Source: Spodoptera frugiperda (lineage: Eukaryota; Arthropoda; Insecta; Lepidoptera; Noctuidae). Taken from it: a DNA stretch of 64,000 nucleotides. Location of the stretch: contig NC_064214.1 of the NCBI RefSeq assembly GCF_023101765.2, positions 9,678,001 to 9,742,000 on the forward strand, written 5' to 3'. Made by a program: the position numbers and the translations under genes. Positions 10,244 to 22,400 of this stretch are shown here, one piece after another. Positions within the stretch are counted from its first letter, which is position 1. Every line of letters begins with the position of its first letter. The notes under the pieces are model-generated. The model was not told the origin of the DNA. It saw nothing but the letters and a program-made list of their open reading frames with translations, and searched no databases.

Positions 10244-10954
10244 ACAGTTTATAACTGCATAGTTAAATTGTAAGATGTTTAGTCATTACAACAATGGGCT
10301 ATCACGAATTGTTCATGGTAATGACATTTCACCCACATCATCAGTGACCCGTTTTCAAATTCAAAAACTATTATCAAGAACGACAATAAAGGAACCTCTA
10401 GACAAGAGCATGACAAACTTATTTACCTCTTTCAAAGAATTTCCCTCTAAGAATCGTAATTCTTCGCATACCATCGTTAATTTAAAACTAAACGCTGCGA
10501 GCGCGAAACAATAGATGGTAGCATAAATAAATTTAAAGGAAAAAACCAACCAAGTGTGAGTCGGACTCGCGCTAGAGAGATTCCGTCCTATTCATTCATT
10601 TATTCATTAAAACAATAAATGGTATTATCGAGTTTGTTGTGTGGAAATCGCCTTACATATTTATTTTATTTTGTTTTTTAGTATTTGTTGTTATAGAGGT
10701 AATGAAAATACATCATCCTTTTTATTAATTTGTATTATATTCATATTAAAAAGAAAACTTTATTTAACATAAAGTATTTCATCCTGTTTTCTTTTGCCTG
10801 AGAGAGACTGTCGCCTCAGGACATCCTAGACATCAAGGAAACCTAGAAGCGGGGTAACTTTAGCTGGACCCCGCACTAGGGGTCCAGGGACATATAAAAA
10901 TGTAAAATGAAGTTTTTGTTATAAACTGTATTTTTAATTTATTTATTGAAACAG
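10244..10954. other. No gene; small GC-rich patch at 10795-10892
   Basis: Mostly AT-rich. The patch 10795-10892 holds two short inverted repeats ('CCTGAGAG...TCAGG' and 'GGACCCC...GGGGTCC'). I do not recognise it; it may be an old element fragment. Confidence 0.45.
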
Positions 10955-11100
10955 GTAACCGTCACAACCTCCCAAAACTGCTGCAACTCCTATAAGCCAG
11001 GATCTACAGTAGATACAACCATGAAAACATTGGAACACTGAAGTCCGGCGCACCCCAGTGACATTGAATAACTGACTTGGTTACCCCACAACAAAATAAA
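10955..11100 (-). repeat. Poly(A)-ended dispersed repeat G, copy 1
   Basis: The reverse complement matches 59366-59553: 'CACTTCAGTGTTCC'-type motifs and 'GTATCTACTGTAGATCCTGG' followed by 'AGGAGTTGCAGC'. On the minus strand it ends in an A-rich 'AATAAATAAAT' tail, so it is probably a SINE or a truncated LINE tail. Confidence 0.7.
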
Positions 11101-12040
11101 TCAGAAGAAATAATCAGAGGAGAAGAAAAGACAAAGAAACAACTGTCTAGCCGTTCTTTAGATACAGTCTGCATAGACGCACAGATAAACGGACAGTGTT
11201 CTTAGTAATAGGCTTCCCGTTTGTACACTTTAGGTACGGATTCCTAAAAAGGGGGATTCGGGAGGGGTTCAAGAAATTTATACTCTACAAAACTTTGGCA
11301 GAAAATTCGGGCACAAAACGTGTATACTGAGAGTCTATCTACTCTCTTCGATTGGTAATTCATGAGGATTATACAGCTCGTAATTCAGTAGCTCCTATTT
11401 TGTTTGTTGATTAGTTTAAAAAGTCTGTTTAGAAAAAACCCGAATGAATTATTCATTTATTGTTGCGACTAGGTAGTATTGGGTACCTTAATCTCCTGAT
11501 TGAATGTTGAATTAAAATGTTTGAATTAAAGGATCTACATGTCCATATAATTTATTCGTGATAGGGAAAGTTTTTTCGTCAGCTACCTGAGTTCTTTGGG
11601 ATTTCATTACGTTTAGGAAAATACTGATTTTGCTCGCTAACATTTTGCTTTTGTGAATGTTTTTGTATGTACTCGTACGGCTGATTGAGATTTTCTGTCT
11701 CTATTATTTATTTAAAGGATGTTACGTACGAGTCGGTTGACTTTTTTTTCATTATTGAAGTTTATTTTTCTGATCTAGTTGCTGCCTGTGCGGTTCATTT
11801 GAGTTACAGTATTATTTTTTCAAAAGTATTTTAAACATGATATTTTTCTTATACTGTCATCTTTATTCATGAATAAATGATACAGAAAGATTAATGGCTA
11901 GTCTTGTAAGATATTTTTTCGAATTCCAATTCATTCTCGTATCAGTCTTTAAACATCCACTACTGGTCATAGGGCTACACCAATGGTTTCCAGATCGGCC
12001 GTTTAAAAGCGACCTCTCTGACATAAATCTCGCATTATTT
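11101..12040. other. No gene seen
   Basis: AT-rich; the 97-codon ORF at 11894-12187 runs into a SINE and is not a gene. Confidence 0.5.
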
Positions 12041-12180
12041 CAATTACCGGCTGCCACTCAACGTGTAGCGGGTTCAATTCCCACAGGAATCAACTTTTTG
12101 TGTTACGCAAATAATTGTTTCTGGATTTGGGTGTCATGTGTATGCGAAATTGTACAAACATATTGTAACCATATCTACAA
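12041..12180 (+). mobile_element. SINE family S2, partial
   Basis: Box B-like 'GCGGGTTCAATTCCCAC' is followed by 'AATTGTTTCTGGATTTGGGTG' motifs and 'GTGTATGCGAAATTGTACAA'. The tRNA head upstream of box B is degraded and the 3' end is missing. Confidence 0.75.
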
Positions 12181-12570
12181 TACATGAGACAATACTAATG
12201 TAAGAAAAAAAGCAATTAATGGTTTCTCAAACCACGAAACCAAGCCTAAATCTTTCAACCATTACCCCATTATGATTAACGGTCATGATCGAAACTGTTA
12301 CTATAGCAATAACTCCTCCACCACTTAATGCGCTGCCTACCCTCCTATACCAAGGGTCGTGAAGTCCTTATTAATAACTAAACACAATGAGATGTAACCG
12401 GAACATAACGCGCTAAGGGTGCTTACACACGATAGTAGCCCTCATAAAATTCACTGAGACAATGTTACAATACATCGTTTGCAGGAAGCCGAAATTTTAG
12501 AGGTCCTCATGTTATAGAGGTAAATTGTACAAGGTTTCGTTAATAGGAATTGTTACATATAAAGATATTC
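12181..12570. other. No gene seen
   Basis: AT-rich; nothing identified. Confidence 0.45.
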
Positions 12571-12880
12571 TTATGGTATAAGCCGGTAAACGAGCAGACG
12601 GATCACCTGATGGAAGTAATCGCCGCCGCCTGAAACAGCAGAGGCGTTACAAGTGCGTTACCGGCTTTTTGGGGGTTAGGAATTTAAGGGTTGTTGGGGT
12701 ATTGGGGATTGGGAAGACTAGGAAGGGGGTAATTGGGCCTCCGGTAATCTAATTTATACTACGAAACACAACGGAAGCGCTGTTTCACGTCAGTTTTCTG
12801 TGAGATCGTGGTATCAGTCCGGTCGAACCGGCCCATTCGTGCCGAAGCATGGCTCTCCCACACCTAAACCACTTATATAC
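12571..12880 (+). repeat. LSCS-type repeat, full length
   Basis: One of the best copies: 'ATGGTATAAGCCGGTAAACG', 'ATCACCTGATGGAAGTAATC', 'GAGGCGTTACAAGTGCGTTA', 'GGGGGTTAGGAATTTAAGGG', 'ACGGAAGCGCTGTTTCACGT', 'TGGTATCAGTCCGGTCGAAC' and 'GAAGCATGGCTCTCCCACAC'. The usual 'CCCATGGACACC' segment is deleted. Confidence 0.85.
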
Positions 12881-13976
12881 CTACAGAACCTCATCCCCTA
12901 AAAGTCTCGCAGCCCTCTTTTCTCACAACACAGAGTAATAAGTATTTATGGGCCACACACAATAACCCATTAGTTGCCCATGTTAGCACGGCCCATAGCC
13001 CCTAATGGCCTTACGTACTTACTAATTACGACTAGGTATACTGCCAGCCCTTTATTCTAATCGAAGGATTTATGTTGAGGATTAAAGTTGGAAAAAAAAT
13101 AAAAATGAAGGAGAAAATACAAAGGAAATGTCTTTTATTCCTCATAAGGGATAGGTTATATTAACGCTTAAAATTTATTTTCTTCTATACTAAAAAAACG
13201 AATATCAAATCAAATAATTATTGAGTACATGATTATAGGCAATTTTCAAAACATTTCAACTATAAGTCTCTAGCAAATCACTTCCTAACCTAATTTAATA
13301 TTAAACCTCTCAAATTATTTCGATATATACTATAAATACTCCTCAAATTAATCTTTAATTTTACCAATAAACGACAAACGAGCCCTCGGGGCCTTTTCCC
13401 TGAATAGATATAATATTAAAAAAGAGTTCTACCTAAAAAATAATGAGGTCGTGGATAGCAAAAATATTTTTCTTTTGAAACCTTTTTTGTAACAAACCTC
13501 CTCTTTCCCTTGACACACTGGCCACGAAAAAGGGGAAGAAAAACTTCAAATTCAAAAATAGAACACATCAAAAAACGCGGGCAACAATCGCTCACTTTTT
13601 GTTTCTTTCAACGAAACAAAGGGGGTTTGTCCTGCGGGCGATACGTGTCTTCAAGTTTCACACGACCAAATTAAAATGGCCTCCCTATCCCCATATTTCT
13701 TACTCTACTAAGTTTCTTCTGAAAATGGTTGGGTAGCAGACACTGTTTTCATATGAAACAGTACGTCATGCATGTCCACAGCTGTCAACGTGACGCCTTT
13801 TGATCATCTTGAGTGTTTTAAGATCTCCGTTTAAATATTCTAGTAAATTTGAGTGAGACACTTCAGTACTAAAGCTTAACTATCTAAGTTAACACAGTTT
13901 ATGTAATGCCTACTAAAATCCTATCTACATATTAAAGGATGAATTACAGGAATTCTATTTTAACCTAACCTAAGCG
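12881..13976. other. No gene seen
   Basis: About 1.1 kb of AT-rich DNA with no reliable ORF. A GC-richer stretch near 13570-13680 contains no open frame of note. Confidence 0.5.
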
Positions 13977-14253
13977 AATAGGAATGATGACGGCGTATGA
14001 AAATTAAGAATCCATTTAGTCCGTCTGTTAGGTAATGAAATAATATTAGACACGTATTTTTATTTTGTCGTATAAGATAACAATACTTACATAAAACGAA
14101 TCGAAGTTTAGAAGTGGAAGCTAGCTACGTCACTTTTCAGTATAGAACGTACACAAAAGTGACGTCACGCGGATTTTCTTATCAATATATCGTCATAAGT
14201 ACTTGTTTTAAAATAGGTAGACATTAAAATAAAAGTTAGTCATCTACCCTATT
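13977..14253. mobile_element. MITE family M1, copy 1
   Basis: The left end AATAGGAATGATGAC and right end GTCATCTACCCTATT form imperfect terminal inverted repeats of about 15 bp. The interior shares 'TATGAAAATT', 'AGATAACAATA', 'GTGACGTCACGCG' and 'TAGACATTAAAATAAAAGTT' with 47547-47868. About 277 bp with no coding capacity: a miniature inverted-repeat DNA transposon derivative. Confidence 0.8.
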
Positions 14254-14794
14254 ATTTTTAAGAAATCGTTTAGGTATTTTCAGAGGTCTACAATATCTAC
14301 ACCTACATATTTTTTGTAGATTAATATTAATAGACACATATTATAAACATTCAAAGCTCACAACTATCCAATTCAACCCGGTACAAACTTCCACTACAAA
14401 CAAAACAAACGATAAAAGTATCAAGTGGAAACGACTCAAACATTTCACCAAACTATTTTTCACTGAGCCACAAGTTCTCAAACTTGTTTCCGACAAGTCA
14501 TTCCCACTTCGGAACCGTCAATACCTGACGTAATTAGTTACGAAGTGTCAAACAAAACATTTTTGAGGCTCTTAATGAGCGGAAAAGTTTGAGAAACTGT
14601 GAGGTAAGGTCTAGAGAATTTGCTTCGGTGGTCTAGAAGTTTAAGTGCTGAGGAAGTTGTGTTGGGATATTTTGGAATTATATTTTAACTGAAGAATTGG
14701 TCATTACCTTATTACACGGAAGTTGATGGGAGGAGTCTTAGCTAATGAAATATAATAATAAATAATAAATTTGAATAATAATTTCTTTGTTCGA
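14254..14794. other. No gene seen
   Basis: AT-rich; nothing identified. Confidence 0.45.
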
Positions 14795-14886
14795 TAGTAC
14801 CGAGTATGATTATAGGCCATAAAACATCAAGCTATGATCAGTAAGAGCCGACCAGAGCGAGTGAAATCGCCCCGAAGTCACTAGTA
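14795..14886 (+). repeat. Dispersed repeat F, 3' fragment
   Basis: 'TAGGCCATAAAACATCAAGCTATGATC' (motif ATAAAACATCAAGCTATGA) and 'GAGCGAGTGAAATCGCCCCG' match the end of the element at 29595-29778 with divergence. Confidence 0.5.
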
Positions 14887-15604
14887 ATTTTATTTTATTT
14901 GAGAAACTTGCAGAACTATATATACGATAATTACATACAAATTAAATAATATATATTCCTTTGTCACATAAGACACATAATGAAACTTACTTCTAAATAT
15001 ATCTAAAAATAAAAGTATAATCTTAGACCATCAATTCAGCGCACTGCTGCCAATCCCCAAACGAAAAACAACCAAGACACTATGTACTTAAAGTAACATA
15101 TAGTAAAAACTAGTGAGACGGTAGTATGCTTCAAAACTTATACCATCTGTAGTTGGCGATGGTTGGACCATTTCTAACGTTTGATTTATAAACGCAGCGA
15201 GACGTGTGGGGCTATGAAATCGGTGATTGAATGATAAGGTACCGTATTTTGGATCCAGGAAGGTTCTTTTTTTATTGCCACAGGATTTCAAAACAGACAC
15301 ATCGCCTCTAGGCCCAAAACAACAATTTCTGGACTATAGGAAAAAGTCTCCTTATAGGAATCGAACTAGTAATACGTTGGTTGCATGAGTCTTTGACTGC
15401 CAATAGAAAACTGATGAAGGCAAATCCTCCGCTAACGTCGGTCACCGGTGACCACCACGGCGTTCAATGTTGACAAAACACAATATTTTTATAATTTATG
15501 TCAAAACCAAGTAAAATTGATAACTTACGTATACTTAAAATATCATAGTGAGTTGTTACTTTTTACGAAATCCAAAAAATACTTATCCAACCTACTAGTA
15601 TTTA
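14887..15604. other. No gene seen
   Basis: AT-rich; the 70- and 71-codon ORFs here have no features. Confidence 0.45.
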
Positions 15605-15782
15605 GACCACCACAGATGGGCCCAATAGGGTTGATGCCTGATCCGGAGCTGCGGACTACCTAGCGAACTACCTAAGTAAGCTCGAAAAGTACGAATAGGA
15701 ACAGTCAGTAAGAGTCTGACACTCCCTTTCGCCTCGCCTAAGATGAGATATGTCATTAGACGATTTTCTCCCTCAACAAAAC
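15605..15782 (+). mobile_element. R1-like LINE 3' tail, longer form
   Basis: Begins upstream of the usual hairpin boundary with 'ACCACCACAGATGGGCCCAA', continues through 'TGATCCGGAGCTGCGGACTA' and ends 'TTAGACGATTTTCTCCCTCAACAAAA'. Part of the middle (the ACGGGGTGG region) is deleted. On the plus strand the LINE sense strand is read directly. Confidence 0.8.
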
Positions 15783-17287
15783 ATACTCGTAATAAGTAAG
15801 TTTCATTCACAAAAACTAATTACCTCGATTCAAAATTAATATCATTTAATTAACAAACTTAGACCTGTGCTAATGACTGAGTGATTCTGTAAAACAAACG
15901 ATCTTAATTGCAATCAATTTCGAAGATAATTGCCATTGCTTGCTGGGGCCAATTAAATAATGGGATTTAAAGACTCCTGTCTTGACTTTATTAATTAACT
16001 TTCAAGAATAGCTATCGCTTTGTCTAATTAAGTACACATTACATTATTTTGGAAATAAATCCAGGCTCAGAAATCAATCACAAGATACGCCAGAAATTCT
16101 ATTTTCAGACTACTAAATTTAATTAACTAATTTTTAATATTCAATATTTTGATATTGACTATCACTTATGTAAGAATTTCAATTTACATAAGTTAGTCTA
16201 CGAGAAAAGCTCGATTAGTTTCAAATCAGAGTTTGGCTCATAACTTTTTAGAGTGATTCACGAGCTGTCTATTTTAATTAATTCAACTCAAACTCCAATC
16301 ATTTATTGCATTCATGTGTAGTTACTCAATTTCATAGCAGATTAGTTTCAACTTGAAACCCGGTTATATAGGGTTACAAAAACAACACTTATTATTTAAT
16401 CAATCTACACAGCTAAAACTAACCCACAAATTCCAAAACAATTTAAAACATCTATCTATTAATTTAGCAGGTAATATTCACCCTAAAATTCCGTCGTTCC
16501 GTGGTTCTAGTGGCTTCTCATATATTAACACTTCAAGTAATACTGGGGGCTATTTCACTATATGTGCGGCTATTTGCCACAGTTATGTTTGCACAGTTTG
16601 CATCCGCTTTTATTCGTCCCCTTTCCGTCACCAAATGGCTTTTCCGTGATATATTATATGTTTCGTTTTCGAATAGGTTTTTGAAAGATATTTCTTTGAA
16701 AGTTTACTGAAACACAAAATTTAGGAATTTTCAAATGACTGAATGGAAGTACTAAGATACTTTTATCCTACAGGAATGCGGGGAAAGCCATTGGCAAAAT
16801 AGCTATTAAATAGTACCGTATGTATTTTATTATTTTCTACACGAAATAAATAATTGTAATTAATGAATTTAATGTAAATTTTTATGTGTTAGTTCAGCTT
16901 GCAAAAAATAAACAGCAATTTAATAGCCATGATAAAATAGGCTAGTCTTTTTATTCCAAACAACTTAGTACTCAAATCCAGGCAATACAACTTGGTATTT
17001 AAATGGAATTACTTATTTTTATTTTCTTGACTTGAACTATTTGGTAGGTAATGAGATTCAGACGTGTCTTGGTCATCGTAAAGTTCACGATTTCCGTCGT
17101 CAATGAAATTTCTATGACAGTCGTTTTACTAAGACTTTGTATTGACACGACAGAGACATTGCAATCATAATACTTTGCTAAGAACGACGGCCTATAAAAC
17201 TATAGCATTAGGAAAAGTAATAATTAGTTAAATAAACAACACCAAACTGGTATTATCGTCAAGCAACAGCCACTTTTTAAGAAAGCA
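15783..17287. other. No gene; small repeat fragment at 16752-16805
   Basis: AT-rich. The overlapping ORFs at 16353-16710 have no domain. 'TCCTACAGGAATGCGGGGAAAGCC' (motif CAGGAATGCGGGGAAAGCC) near 16770 resembles the end of repeat H at 56312-56484. Confidence 0.45.
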
Positions 17288-17782
17288 AATTCATTTAGTC
17301 ACTTCTCCCATCTTGGGTGAGGCAAGAGTGTGAGACATCTCTAATTCATTTTATCTGGACTTTAAAAGAGACTATGACCTCTGAGTTTGTTTCGGCATTT
17401 CTTCTCAGAGTAGTCGGATAGGAAATGCCGGCCTCATCTAGCTATTTGAAATATTGACGTGTAAAAGTGTTATTTTATAATCTACTAGCTACTTCCGCGC
17501 GGTTTCACCCGCTCTGCTTGGCTTCTTTCGGTCATAGCGTGATGTTTTATAGCCTATAGCCTTCCTCGATAAATGCATTACCCAACATAAAAAGAATTAT
17601 TCAAATCGGACCAGTAGTTCCGGAGATTAGCGCGTTCAAACAAACAAACAAACAAACTCTTCAGCTTTATAATATTAGTATAGATTTACAGAAATAAATA
17701 TCATTTATCATTTATAGACTCTTACTGATTTAAAACCATCCCGTTCATACTCCTGCTCTTTGAGCCGGAACCCCGCCAATCC
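17288..17782 (-). mobile_element. R1-like LINE tail split by an insertion
   Basis: The left part 17288-17336 ('CACTTCTCCCATCTTGGGTG') and right part 17716-17782 ('GACTCTTACTGATTTAAAAC', 'GAGCCGGAACCCCGCC') join up as one short LINE tail. About 380 bp, including repeat F (17483-17690), lie between them. Confidence 0.75.
17483..17690 (-). repeat. Dispersed repeat F, inverted copy
   Basis: 'AGCTACTTCCGCGCGGTTTC' and 'GATTAGCGCGTTCAAACAAA' mirror the ends of the element at 29595-29778. It lies inside the split LINE tail. Confidence 0.8.
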
Positions 17783-18370
17783 ATTAATTCACCATTCTTC
17801 CACGACAACGTAAGCAATAGGCTCTAAAAAATTAAAAACATACATCGTGAGTTTACTGCTGAACTGGAAGCCTCCTCTACTACCCTCTATAAAGGATTTA
17901 CCATAATCTATTCTTTTGGCAGTCCAGTTGAAGATCACAAGATTCAAGGTTCATTTCAAGATTTATGTTCATCAGAAAGCGCTGATGCCCAATGTCAACC
18001 AAATGTCTAGTAGCATAATCGGCTCTTAAGACCACTATGGGAAAAGCGGAGGTAATGACAGACTAGTAGAACTTTACCATGCGTCCATGTGCAAAGAAAA
18101 ATGAAACTAAACACTCACTATTTATGTTTCAATGTTAACTAAAGTAGATACAGGGGAGGGTAACGAAATCTCCTTAATGTAAGGTACTTGGGAAACTTTT
18201 AATACGCGCTTTAATAGAACACGCGCCAACTTTTACACAGAGTTAGCTTTGGTACATACGGAGGAGAAGATTGGACATCTTTTATTGTGTAGTCTAGTAG
18301 GAAACTGTGCATTACTCTGGGGAAAGTGGTGTGAGGAACATTTTTCTTTAATTGACGTAGTTAATGATAG
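17783..18370. other. No gene seen
   Basis: AT-rich; nothing identified. Confidence 0.45.
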
Positions 18371-18499
18371 CTTTTTTTAAGTGGGGAAAATCATCCAATG
18401 ACTTCTCCCGTCCTGTGCGAAGTGAGAGGGAGTCAGACTCTTACTGACTAAAAACCACCTCGTTCCTACTCCTGCTGTTTAGTCCGCAACTCCGAAGTT
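18371..18499 (-). mobile_element. R1-like LINE 3' tail (short copy)
   Basis: Poly-T, 'GGGGAAAATCATCCAATGAC', 'CTTACTGACTAAAAACCACC', ending 'AGTCCGCAACTCCGAAG' at the hairpin boundary. The 'GAGCCGGAGCCCCGGTAAAC' part is deleted. Confidence 0.8.
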
Positions 18500-19246
18500 A
18501 ACCCGTTGTCTGTCGGAACGCAGATCTACGCGAGACACAATGTGTTTTCTATTGTGTCTTATATACCGACAAACAAGTGGTTAATAATAGCTAAAGACGT
18601 ATGTTCCACACAGTCTAAATTTCTATGAGCTTGACAGATACATAAGATCCTAAGAATAGTAGTAGTACGTACACGAAGTAAGGGACACCACTGTTGTTTT
18701 GTCTCCTTCACTAAATAATCATACTACCACATAATCGAGAAAAACAAAGAAAAGTTTTCACCTACAAGTTCCCAATAATTCCGTTGTTCACACGGCACGA
18801 CAATGTGTATTATCAGTTAGAAAAGTGCCCCAAACTCACGTGCTCACTCATTTGGAAATTAAAAACACGACTTTCGAAGTTCTAAAGAGGAAAGTTAACT
18901 GCCTACGACTGTACCTACACCTTTAAAGGGTTTCTGGTGTGCCCCTGAAAAGTTATAAACCTGTTCCATAGACACAGAAAGGATTTTTGGAGTTTTGGCT
19001 TTAGGAAACGTGGTTTGACTGAGTTCTGGGAAATTGTGGGAACCACGTGTAGTAGTGATATAATATGTATTTCATGATCCACCAAATATCATTTTACCAA
19101 ATGCCGATGATGAGTGATTCGAATTCGAAGCGACAAGTAATTCGTTGAAGTATTTTTGAGACAGAAAAGTAAACTAATAGACCCAATTTTGCAAAAGCAC
19201 CAAGTGATACATTATAAGATACCACTAACAAACTGAAAAAAAAAAA
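18500..19246. other. No gene seen
   Basis: AT-rich; nothing identified. Confidence 0.45.
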
Positions 19247-19402
19247 ACATCGTGAGGAGACCTGAGTTTATAATTTCTAATTATGTTTAAAAATCGCCAA
19301 CCTGCATTGAACAAGCTTGGTGATTAATGTTCAAACCTTCTCCATGCGAGAAGAGGCTTTTGTCAGCAGTGGTCACTTATAGGTAGTTGATACAGCTTAT
19401 AT
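19247..19402 (+). mobile_element. SINE-like family S3, 3' part
   Basis: 'TGAGTTTATAATTTCTAATT', 'GCCAACCTGCATTGAACAAG', 'GATTAATGTTCAAACCTTCT' and 'GAGAAGAGGCTTTTGTCAGC' match the S3 copies at 26877-27260 and 62838-63105. The pol III head is absent. Confidence 0.7.
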
Positions 19403-19439
19403 AAGCGATATGGTTATAAACATAAAAAAAAAAACTTGC

Positions 19440-22400
19440 AACACTAAAAAACGTCAACATACAAATTTTACACTGTTTTTATAATATTTTATTAAAGCCG
19501 ATTTGTACAGCAATATTCACATTAAATCATCAACAAAATCATCAAGAAATCTATTACAATAAGAAACCTTCTACAATAAAAATCTATTATATAAAATTTA
19601 AGAAGAAATAAAAATGTACACCATGACACTGACAGGAGAAGCCAAAAATCGTTTTGATAATTATATTATATTATACTAGTGAAAAGTGAAAAATGTTGAC
19701 ACGAGCAAGATTACGGAACGCACACCCACCATCCCCGGACTCGTCGCTCAGCTCCGCCTCGCCGTCACCGGAACCCAACCACGAAGAACTTCCGGTGACA
19801 GTAGTTGCGTCGAGCTCGAGCGACGAATATTTCTCCCCACCGACGTCGCCACCACCTGCACGTCGGCCGAGGAGAGGCCGGCCACCGACGGGCTTGGGAG
19901 CCAGGGGTCAACAGACCCCGGGACGGGTCCCCGCTGCCGGTGGTTGTGCGCGGCGCATGAAATGGTCTCAAACAATAAATGAGAACGTCATGCGCGCGTA
20001 CTACGGTGCTACGGAGGGAGGAACTAACCTCACTGCGTACCGTGAAAGGATGCTGTCGATGTTTCAGGTACTCGAACCATCCGTCAACGTCTCGGATCAG
20101 GTGCGGGTCATCCAACGCAATCGTAGATTGGACGAGGCTGCACTTGATCGGCTACGCTCAGAAGCACTGCGCAACCGTGTCGTCCCCGCCCCACCACAAG
20201 AGGTGGCACAAACACCTATAGCGTCACAAAATGTGACACCGACCACTCCTGCCGCTGGAGTGGAGGACGACAGGGTTGAACAAGTAAGTACTCAGTGCAA
20301 TGAACGACTGAGGAGTGCTTTGGAGGATGCGATTCGTGAGTATAGATTTGCTCCTTTAAAACCAAAACTGCCACGTTTGCCCATGTGTGGAAAAAATAGA
20401 GCGCTGGTAAGCGCTCTGGATTCGCTACTTAAAACATATTTTGAAAGTAGCGAAAACCTCTATGATACACACTCGATCCTGTACTGTGGGGCGGTAGCAG
20501 CTTGTCGAGTGGCTAACGTCAGATTCTCGAATCTTGACGCAGCAGTCCGACCAAAACCAGCAGTACCAGCCTGGCAGAGCAGGATTGAGCGTCGTATCAG
20601 TGAGGCCAGGGTGCTTATCGGCAAACTATCCTGCTTCAGGGAGGGCAATACTCGTCCTAGAGTGATGCGCTTTGTAAGACGTGCATTTGTAGGGACTGAA
20701 ACCAGTCCTCATGAATACATGTCGCGTGTTACAGAGCGCATCGACTTCCTGAAGCAGAAAGTCTACGCATGGGCAAATCGTATCAGGCGGTACAAAAAAC
20801 GAGTTGAGCGATATACTCAGAATCGCATGTTCCAAAGAGATCAGAGGTGGGTATATAGAAATTGGGAACGATCCAACCAAGATGTGACTGATGGGCGGCG
20901 ACCGGATGATGAAGCCACTAACACATTTTGGCGCAACATCTGGTCGGTGCCTGTTAGCCACACAGAGGATGACTGGATCTGTGATGTTGAGCGAAGGTGT
21001 GAAACTGTGCCAGAGATGGAGGAGGTGATAATCACCTCCTCTGATGTGAGCAGTGCAGCCTGTTCGGTCCCAAATTGGAAATCACCGGGGCCAGACGGGC
21101 TGCACAACTTCTGGCTCAAATGGTTCACCAGTTCACACTCTCGCTTAGCATCGCAATTCCAGGCAGCTTTAGAAGCTGGATCGTTGCCCCAATTTCTAAC
21201 AACAGGCGTTACCCATCTGCTCCATAAATCAGGTAGTTCCACTGAACCCAAAAATTATAGACCAATTACATGTTTACCAACGGTCTATAAACTTCTTACG
21301 TCTATTTTGAGAACAAAAATAACAAAACATATTGAAAAACATTCCATTATGTCTGTATCTCAAAATGGATGTAGGAAGGGGTCTCGTGGAACTAAGGAGC
21401 TACTCCTCATTGATATGGTTGTAAGCCAACAGGTTCGTCGGTCTCGAAAGAATTTATCTACATGCTGGATAGATTATAAAAAGGCATATGACTCTGTGCC
21501 ACATACATGGCTCATGAGGGTGATGGAGTTGTATAAGATAGATGCAACTCTACGCGCCTTCTTGCAGTCATGTATGAGGCAATGGAGTACTGTGCTTTGC
21601 TATCCAGGATGTAGACAAATCCAAGGGAGTGAAGAACCTGTAAGGATAGTGCGAGGAATATTCCAGGGTGACAGTCTGAGCCCACTATGGTTCTGCTTGG
21701 CCTTGAATCCTCTCAGTACTTTATTAGAGGCGTCAGGGCTAGGCTATCCTTTACAGAGAAGGGGTCTAGTCATATCCCACTTGCTTTACATGGATGACCT
21801 CAAGTTGTTTGCTCCAAATAACAAACAACTGATGGAACTACTGAAAATAACTGAAAAATTTAGTAGTTCCATCAGAATGGAATTTGGAGTAGATAAATGT
21901 GCTGTCATGCATGTGAAGCGAGGAGGGATTGTGGAATCTGAGGGTCTAGAACTCTCTGATTTCACAAAACTAAGAGCGCTCTCCGCAAATGATACTTACA
22001 AGTACCTGGGTATGTCAGAGGGATTAGGCATTAATGGACCGGACATGAAACAATCGTTACGGGAACGCTTCTTTGGCCGCCTGAATAAAGTGCTGAAAAG
22101 TTCATTATCAGGCGGAAACAAGGTGCGAGCCTATAACGGTTGGGTCATGCCGGTTCTAATGTATTCTTTTGGTATACTCAAGTGGACTCAGACTGAACTT
22201 GACACTCTGGATAGGCGAGTCCGAACACTGCTGACTGCAAATCGTATGCATCACCCTCGTTCATCGATCATGAGGTTGTACATCCCGCGGAAGTGTGGGG
22301 GTCGAGGCTTGTTAAATGCTAAGACCCTTCATAACCGTGAGGTGTGCAACCTCAGGGAATATTTCCTGAAAGTAAACGAGGGTATGCATCGAGAAGTAGC

